Source: SHYG01 sp041485445 (GTDB lineage: Bacteria > Chloroflexota > Dehalococcoidia > Lucifugimonadales > UBA3495). From it: 17,387 bases of DNA. Made by a program: the position numbers and the translations under genes. The stretch covers positions 1 to 17,387 of the forward strand of contig JBGPJN010000030.1 in NCBI GenBank assembly GCA_041485445.1, written 5' to 3'. A model generated the notes under the pieces. The model was not told the DNA's origin, searched no databases, and worked only from the letters and a program-made list of their open reading frames with translations. Each line of letters begins with the position of its first letter. Positions within the stretch are counted from its first letter, which is position 1. Shown here piece after piece: positions 13,601-17,387 of the stretch.

Positions 13601-14521
13601 ATGACCACCAAACAGCGTAAAATCGTGGGCACCGGCAAGTATACTTACGAGATGCACGAGGACTGGGCCAAGGTGCCCGCGGGCTGGAAGATGCCCGCCG
13701 CCGCAGTTTACGGGGACAATGAGGACCGGGTCTACTGCTTCAACCGGGACCCGGAACACCCCATCTGCATCTTTGACCGCGAGGGCAACTACATCTCCTC
13801 CTGGGGCAAGGGCGCCTTCGCCTTCCCCCACGCCATCATCCTGGACAAGCAGCAGAACGTCTGGGTTGTGGAGCGGAACAACGGGCAGATCATGAAGTTC
13901 ACCAAGGGCGGCCGGCGGCTGATGACCATCGGCGTCAAGGGATATCGCTCCCAGACCGGCGCCGACAACACCGACTTCGGCTCCAACGGCTGGAAGCTGG
14001 TCACCCGCGCCGGTGAGCCTTTCAACCTGCCCGCGGGCATCGCCCTCAACGACGCCGGCGAGATCTTCATCGCCGATGGCTATGCCAACGCCCGGGTGCA
14101 CAAGTTCTCCGCCGACGGCAAGCTCCTCATGTCGTGGGGCGGGCCGGGCAACGGTCCTGGGCAGTTCAACCTGCCCCACGGCTGCTGGATCGACCGCCGG
14201 GGCCGCCTGCTGATCTGCGACCGGGAGAACGACCGGGTGCAGGCCTTCACCCAGGACGGCAAGCACCTGGCCACCTGGCCCAGCAAGCTCATCGGGCCGG
14301 CGGTGATGTACGTGGACAGCGACGACACCGTCTACGTGGCGGAGCACAACGGCGGCATGATCAGCATCCTTAACCTGGACGGCCAGCGCCTGGCCCAGTG
14401 GGGCGGCATGGAGAAGCGCTCCTGCCACGGCATCTGGGTGGACTCCCACAAGGACCTCTACGTGGTCCAGCCCTTCGAGGGCGGCCAAGGGCGCACCGTG
14501 GTCAAGTTCGTCCGCAAGTAG
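13601..14521 (+). CDS. NHL-repeat beta-propeller protein
   Basis: The 306-aa product is built from NHL-type repeats. About five repeats are visible, each with a P/C-H-G/A-I start, a D.....V/I/L strand and a V..F..DG turn: near residues 86, 146, 192, 232 and 266. Such propellers include the lyase domain of peptidylglycine alpha-amidating enzyme and many binding proteins of unknown ligand. I see no signal peptide, so it is probably cytoplasmic. The ATG follows AAGGGGG at somewhat long spacing. It lies downstream of the two SMP-30 propellers but has its own promoter. Function is not predictable beyond fold. Confidence 0.82.
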   Translation: MTTKQRKIVGTGKYTYEMHEDWAKVPAGWKMPAAAVYGDNEDRVYCFNRDPEHPICIFDREGNYISSWGKGAFAFPHAIILDKQQNVWVVERNNGQIMKFTKGGRRLMTIGVKGYRSQTGADNTDFGSNGWKLVTRAGEPFNLPAGIALNDAGEIFIADGYANARVHKFSADGKLLMSWGGPGNGPGQFNLPHGCWIDRRGRLLICDRENDRVQAFTQDGKHLATWPSKLIGPAVMYVDSDDTVYVAEHNGGMISILNLDGQRLAQWGGMEKRSCHGIWVDSHKDLYVVQPFEGGQGRTVVKFVRK

Positions 14522-14524
14522 CCG

Positions 14525-14553
14525 TTGCAGCGGCAGGGCTGTTTTGCTATAGT
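14525..14553 (+). promoter_or_regulatory. Promoter for tRNA-Ala
   Basis: TTGCAG (14525-14530), a 17-nt spacer and TATAGT (14548-14553, 5 of 6). It starts 4 nt after the NHL stop codon. Confidence 0.55.
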
Positions 14554-14557
14554 GTTT

Positions 14558-14575
14558 GGGCGCCTTCGGGCGCCC
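14558..14575 (+). other. GC hairpin with a cUUCGg tetraloop in the tRNA leader
   Basis: GGGCGCC-TTCG-GGCGCCC is a perfect 7-bp stem with the very stable UUCG tetraloop, ending 5 nt before the mature tRNA 5' end. No U-run follows, so it is not a normal terminator. It may protect or mark the precursor for RNase P, or end the NHL message. Confidence 0.6.
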
Positions 14576-14580
14576 ACCGT

Positions 14581-14656
14581 GGGGCTGTAGCTCATTTGGG
14601 AGAGCGCTTCAATGGCATTGAAGAGGTAGCGGGTTCGATTCCCGCCAGCTCCACCA
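14581..14656 (+). tRNA. tRNA-Ala (anticodon GGC)
   Basis: The full cloverleaf folds. Acceptor GGGGCTG pairs with CAGCTCC (one G-U pair), D stem GCTC/GAGC, anticodon stem CTTCA/TGAAG with loop ATGGCAT (anticodon GGC, reading GCC), T stem GCGGG/CCCGC with loop TTCGATT. The discriminator A and an encoded CCA follow. GCC is the commonest Ala codon in these GC-rich genes. Confidence 0.96.
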
Positions 14657-14675
14657 CGCTTGCTCCCCAGCGTCC

Positions 14676-14759
14676 GCCCACTCAACTGGGAGGGCGTCCC
14701 GATGAGAATCGGGGAGGTAGCGGGTTCCCCCGATTACCATCGGGGCGCCAGCTCCATCA
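14676..14759 (+). pseudogene. Decayed copy of tRNA-Ala carrying two small hairpin repeats
   Basis: About 20 nt after tRNA-Ala, blocks of the same tRNA recur in order: CTCAACTGGGAGGGCG matches the D arm, AGGTAGCGGGTTC is identical to the variable loop and T-stem start, and GCCAGCTCCATCACGC matches the 3' end and its flank with one change. The anticodon arm is replaced by a CCCGAT-GAGA-ATCGGG hairpin and the T loop by a CCCCGAT-TACC-ATCGGGG hairpin. It cannot fold as a tRNA. The remaining gap up to 14982 holds the repeat at 14788 and a terminator. Confidence 0.75.
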
Positions 14760-14787
14760 CGCAGGACATCTCCACCAAGAACCACTG

Positions 14788-14826
14788 CCCCCTCTCCCTC
14801 GATGGGAGAGGGTTGGGGTGAGGGTG
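14788..14826. repeat. CCCTCTCCC-type palindromic repeat
   Basis: CCCCTCTCCCTCGATGGGAGAGGG with the GTTGGGGTGAGGG tail, the fourth copy of this family in the window. A short relative of the CCCCTT-type repeat (CCCCTCAAGGGGAGG) lies 20 nt further on. Confidence 0.75.
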
Positions 14827-14899
14827 AAGCTGCCCCGCCCTCCAAACCCCTCAAGGGGAGGCAGGACTCAATCTGTTAGGCGCTCTAAGGCAACCAACG

Positions 14900-14936
14900 C
14901 ATGGGGCGGGTAAATTACCCGTCCCATGTTTGTTTG
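14900..14936 (+). terminator. Terminator-like hairpin after the tRNA region
   Basis: An 11-bp stem, CATGGGGCGGG / CCCGTCCCATG with one G-U pair and loop TAAATTA, is followed by TTTGTTTG. It would end transcription entering from the tRNA side before the converging permease gene. Confidence 0.65.
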
Positions 14937-14982
14937 CTGGGAAATCCGGGACGCCCGCCGGCGTGGCAACGCCGCCGCCCCC

Positions 14983-16806
14983 TCACCGCGGCAGGTGGTA
15001 CGGCACCGTCACCAGAATGATGCGCTCCTGCCGGCCCAGGGCGGCCCTCACCAGCATGGCGGTGTGGTTGTGCAGCAGGCCCTGCCACCAGTGGCGCGGC
15101 ACAAACTCCGGGATCACCACCGTGATGTGCTCCGCCGGGTGTTCCTTGGCCACCCCCTGGATGTAGTCCACCAGCGGCCGCACCACCTCCCGGTAGGGCG
15201 ACGGAATTATCTTCAGTGGGATGTCCGTCTGCAGCCGTTCCCACCGGCGTTCCACCACCCGGGCCGACTCCTCGTCCACCGCCACGTGCACCGCGTGCAC
15301 GTTCTTGCCCATGAGCTGGGCGTACTCCACCGCCGGCAGCACCGCCCGGTGCACCCCACCCACCGGAATGATTACCACCCGCTCTGGCTTGGAGACCGTT
15401 GGGACATGGTGCTCCAGGGACAGGGTCTCCGCCAGGGCCCGATAGTGGCCGTGGATGGCGGACAGGAACAGCAGCAACACGGGAATGGCCACCACCACAA
15501 TCCACGCCCCGGTGGTGAACTTGGTTACCGTCAACACCACCAGCACCACGCCGGTGACCACTGCGCCAGTCCCCGTCACCAGGAAGCTCTGCCACCAGCC
15601 CGGCCCCCGTTTGCGCCACCAGTAAACAGTCATGCCCGTCAACGATAGAACAAAGCCTATGAACACCCCGATGGCGTACAGGGGAATCATGCGATGCTGG
15701 TTGCCCTGGAATACGATAATCAACAGGTTGGCGAAGCCCGCCAGCATTAAAATGCCGTTGGAGAACACTAGCCGGTCTCCCAGGTTGGTGAGGGGCCGGG
15801 GCAGGAAGCCGTCCCTGGCCAGCCGGGCCGCTAGTGGAGGAAAGGCGGAAAAGCTGGTGTTGGCGGCGATCATTAAGATAAAAAGGGTGCTCAGTTGGAG
15901 AATGTAATAAAATATACTGCTGCCAAAACTGATGCGGGCTATCTGGGAAACTAAGGTATCGTTTGTCGTTGGTTCCAAACGGTACGCCACGGCAATGATG
16001 CTCACCCCCGCAAAAAGCGAGGCCAGCACGATACCCATGATGACCAGGGTGATGCGGGCGTTACGTACTTCCGGCGGCTTGAAAATATTCAAGGTGTTGG
16101 AGATTGCCTCCACCCCCGTCAGACCAACGCACCCAGCGGAGAAGGCCCGCAGCAGCAGGAAGGCCCCCAGGGTAGGCGCTCCCACCCCCAGGGCTGCTGG
16201 CGTAAACGTCGGGGGAACCCCCTGGAAGATGTGCCGGTATCCGGCGGCAGCCAGCATCACCAGGAAACTGCCGATGAATAGATACACCGGCGGCGCCAGG
16301 AGCCGGGCTGATTGGCGGAGACCCCGCAGGTTGATTACGGTGAGAATCACCACCGACAATACGGACAACAATACCTTGAAGGGAGTCATGCCTGGGAATG
16401 CAGAGGTGATGGCCGCTGCCCCCGCCGTGGCGGAAACGGCCACAGTGAGCGTGTAGTCTACCAATAGGCTGGCTCCAGCCACCATGCCAGGGAATGTGCC
16501 CAGGTTTTCCTTGGCCACTACGTAGGCGCCGCCCCCGGTGGGATAGGCCCGGATTACGTAACCATAGGCCACCACCACCAGGAACATCAGAATTACAATG
16601 GCCAGCGTGATGAACAGAATATCGCCATGCCAGGTCTTCCCCCCGACGTGAAGCCCCAGCAGGATCTCTTCTGAGGCGTATGCCGAGGACGATAGGGCAT
16701 CTGCCGCCACCACCACCAATGCCAGGGGAATCCCCAGCCGCTGACCCCTGGCTTGCCAGGTGGCCAAAGGGTTCCCAATGATGATGGCCCGGATGGCGTT
16801 ATACAT
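14983..16806 (-). CDS. KimA-like potassium permease (APC superfamily)
   Basis: The 607-aa product is an APC-superfamily permease. It resembles B. subtilis KimA (YdaO), a high-affinity K+/H+ symporter, in its start (MYNAIRAIIIGNPL), the AADALSSSAYASEEILLGL helix and the AYPTGGGAYVVAKENLG loop. Twelve or so membrane helices occupy residues 25 to about 445. The remaining 155 residues are a soluble, USP-like cytosolic domain (VVIIPVGGVHRAVLPAVEYA; HITVVIPEFVPRHWWQ), as in KimA, where c-di-AMP inhibits. Length equals the B. subtilis protein. ATG 16806 has no visible ribosome binding site, though homology supports that start. No ydaO-type riboswitch fits in the roughly 50 nt between the start and the upstream terminator. 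An amino-acid permease remains possible. Confidence 0.82.
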   Translation of the reverse strand: MYNAIRAIIIGNPLATWQARGQRLGIPLALVVVAADALSSSAYASEEILLGLHVGGKTWHGDILFITLAIVILMFLVVVAYGYVIRAYPTGGGAYVVAKENLGTFPGMVAGASLLVDYTLTVAVSATAGAAAITSAFPGMTPFKVLLSVLSVVILTVINLRGLRQSARLLAPPVYLFIGSFLVMLAAAGYRHIFQGVPPTFTPAALGVGAPTLGAFLLLRAFSAGCVGLTGVEAISNTLNIFKPPEVRNARITLVIMGIVLASLFAGVSIIAVAYRLEPTTNDTLVSQIARISFGSSIFYYILQLSTLFILMIAANTSFSAFPPLAARLARDGFLPRPLTNLGDRLVFSNGILMLAGFANLLIIVFQGNQHRMIPLYAIGVFIGFVLSLTGMTVYWWRKRGPGWWQSFLVTGTGAVVTGVVLVVLTVTKFTTGAWIVVVAIPVLLLFLSAIHGHYRALAETLSLEHHVPTVSKPERVVIIPVGGVHRAVLPAVEYAQLMGKNVHAVHVAVDEESARVVERRWERLQTDIPLKIIPSPYREVVRPLVDYIQGVAKEHPAEHITVVIPEFVPRHWWQGLLHNHTAMLVRAALGRQERIILVTVPYHLPR

Positions 16807-16857
16807 GGTTTGGGATGGTGGTTTCCTTGGACCGGCCGCCGGTTACCGGAAACAAGG

Positions 16858-16891
16858 AAAAGCCCCCTTCACCGGACTGGCCAAGGGGGCT
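16858..16891 (-). terminator. Rho-independent terminator of the monooxygenase gene
   Basis: On the minus strand a 9-bp stem AGCCCCCTT / AAGGGGGCT with a 13-nt loop is followed by UUU. It lies 53 nt after the monooxygenase stop and separates it from the permease gene on the same strand. Confidence 0.75.
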
Positions 16892-16943
16892 CCAGCGTCG
16901 ATTGTCGGATGGTGCGGCAGGTGAAAGAGGTAGGGATTGGGCA

Positions 16944-17387
16944 TCACTGGAGATTGGGGGCCACCTCCCGAGCGAACAGGCGCACCGAGTTCATCACGCG
17001 GTCCACTGGGATGCCGCCGCCCACGTTGGGCTCGATCATGACTCCCGTAAGGCCCATGCGGTCCCGCAGTTCCCGCAGCCGCTCCACCACCATGTCCGGC
17101 GTGCCGTAGGCCAGCCGGTCCTGCAGCAGCTCGTCGTAGGTCACGTCCGCCAGCCGTTCCGCCCGGCCTGCCCGGTCTTCCGAGGCGGTGGTGCCGGCGC
17201 TCTTGGCTGACTTGGCAAAGTTCTCCGCCAGCCTGCGGTAGGAGCGCATGGTGCTGGCCTCGGGCTCGCTGCGGGCCTTGTCCGCCGTTTCCGCCACGTA
17301 GGCGGGGAGGCGTAGGTACACGTCCCCGTCGCCCGGGTGACCAGCCTTATGCCAGGCATCCCGGTAGGCCTTGATCTGCAGGTCCAG
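16944..17387 (-). CDS. Luciferase-like flavin-dependent monooxygenase (LLM class), 3' part
   Basis: The last 147 residues are visible; the frame is open to the window edge. The sequence resembles the C-terminal part of LLM-class flavin-dependent oxidoreductases, TIM-barrel enzymes that use reduced FMN and oxygen to oxidise organic substrates. Typical features are AYRDAWHKAGHPG early, the helix with YDELLQDRLAYGTPDMVVERLRELRDRMGLTGVMIEPNVGGGIP, and the closing VMNSVRLFAREVAPNL. The G-TP segment near the end places the enzyme in the group acting on large substrates. Expansions of this family are a mark of SAR202 Chloroflexota. Substrate unknown. Confidence 0.85.
   Translation of the reverse strand: MDLQIKAYRDAWHKAGHPGDGDVYLRLPAYVAETADKARSEPEASTMRSYRRLAENFAKSAKSAGTTASEDRAGRAERLADVTYDELLQDRLAYGTPDMVVERLRELRDRMGLTGVMIEPNVGGGIPVDRVMNSVRLFAREVAPNLQ

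Noticed and set aside
14657..14760. Attachment sites flanking a genomic island at tRNA-Ala
   Set aside because: The two tRNA-like ends are only about 100 nt apart with no integrase gene between or beside them, so they do not bound an island within the window.
16807..16860. A c-di-AMP (ydaO) riboswitch before the KimA-like gene
   Set aside because: The space is far too short and none of the conserved segments is present.

Overview
The window is GC-rich chromosomal DNA from an uncultured or little-studied bacterium. I infer Chloroflexota (Dehalococcoidia/SAR202-like), and this is a guess from gene content. The relevant genes are two SMP-30/gluconolactonase-like lactonases, an NHL propeller protein, a luciferase-like flavin monooxygenase, a family gamma-glutamyltransferase and a KimA-type permease. 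Many small palindromic repeats lie between the genes. Several sigma70-type promoters can be read directly (TTGACN / N16-18 / NATAAT or TATACT), and most starts carry a GGAGG-like ribosome binding site.

Layout. (1) 1-2494, minus strand: a phage-type block with an HK97-fold major capsid protein, an HK97-family prohead protease upstream of it, and the first codons of the next gene downstream. The block has its own promoter, an operator-like palindrome and a terminator-like hairpin in the leader. No portal or terminase lies upstream. (2) 2599-7060, plus strand: an A-type Fe-S carrier-like protein with a Cys/His/Gly tail, a gamma-glutamyltransferase-family enzyme, an unknown 168-aa protein, a frameshifted HNH endonuclease, a LON substrate-binding-domain protein and an orphan DUF433 antitoxin. 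(3) 7102-8914, minus strand: a cobalamin-binding/ABC solute-binding-like protein interrupted by one in-frame TGA at a cysteine position, and a CcdA-like membrane thiol carrier upstream. (4) 9069-9597, plus strand: QueF, the last step of preQ1 synthesis. (5) 9849-14521: a zinc-type alcohol dehydrogenase, two SMP-30-type lactonases and an NHL protein, plausibly a sugar or alcohol oxidation set. (6) 14525-14656: tRNA-Ala(GGC) with its promoter, followed by a decayed copy of the same tRNA. (7) 14983-17387, minus strand: a KimA-like potassium permease and the 3' end of a luciferase-family monooxygenase.

The strongest signal is the TGA at 7750-7752. It sits exactly where a CxxC motif expects its second cysteine, the frame stays open for 215 more codons, and a perfect 6-bp stem with an AGGUG loop begins 10 nt after it, with the loop 16 nt after the UGA. 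This closely resembles the E. coli fdhF SECIS, so I predict a selenoprotein with a CxxU motif.

A second theme is repeat elements altering genes. One lies in frame inside the gamma-glutamyltransferase. Another abuts what looks like the first ten codons of a lost DUF5615 toxin. Hairpins of a third family occupy the tRNA pseudogene. Two large compound palindromes fill intergenic gaps.
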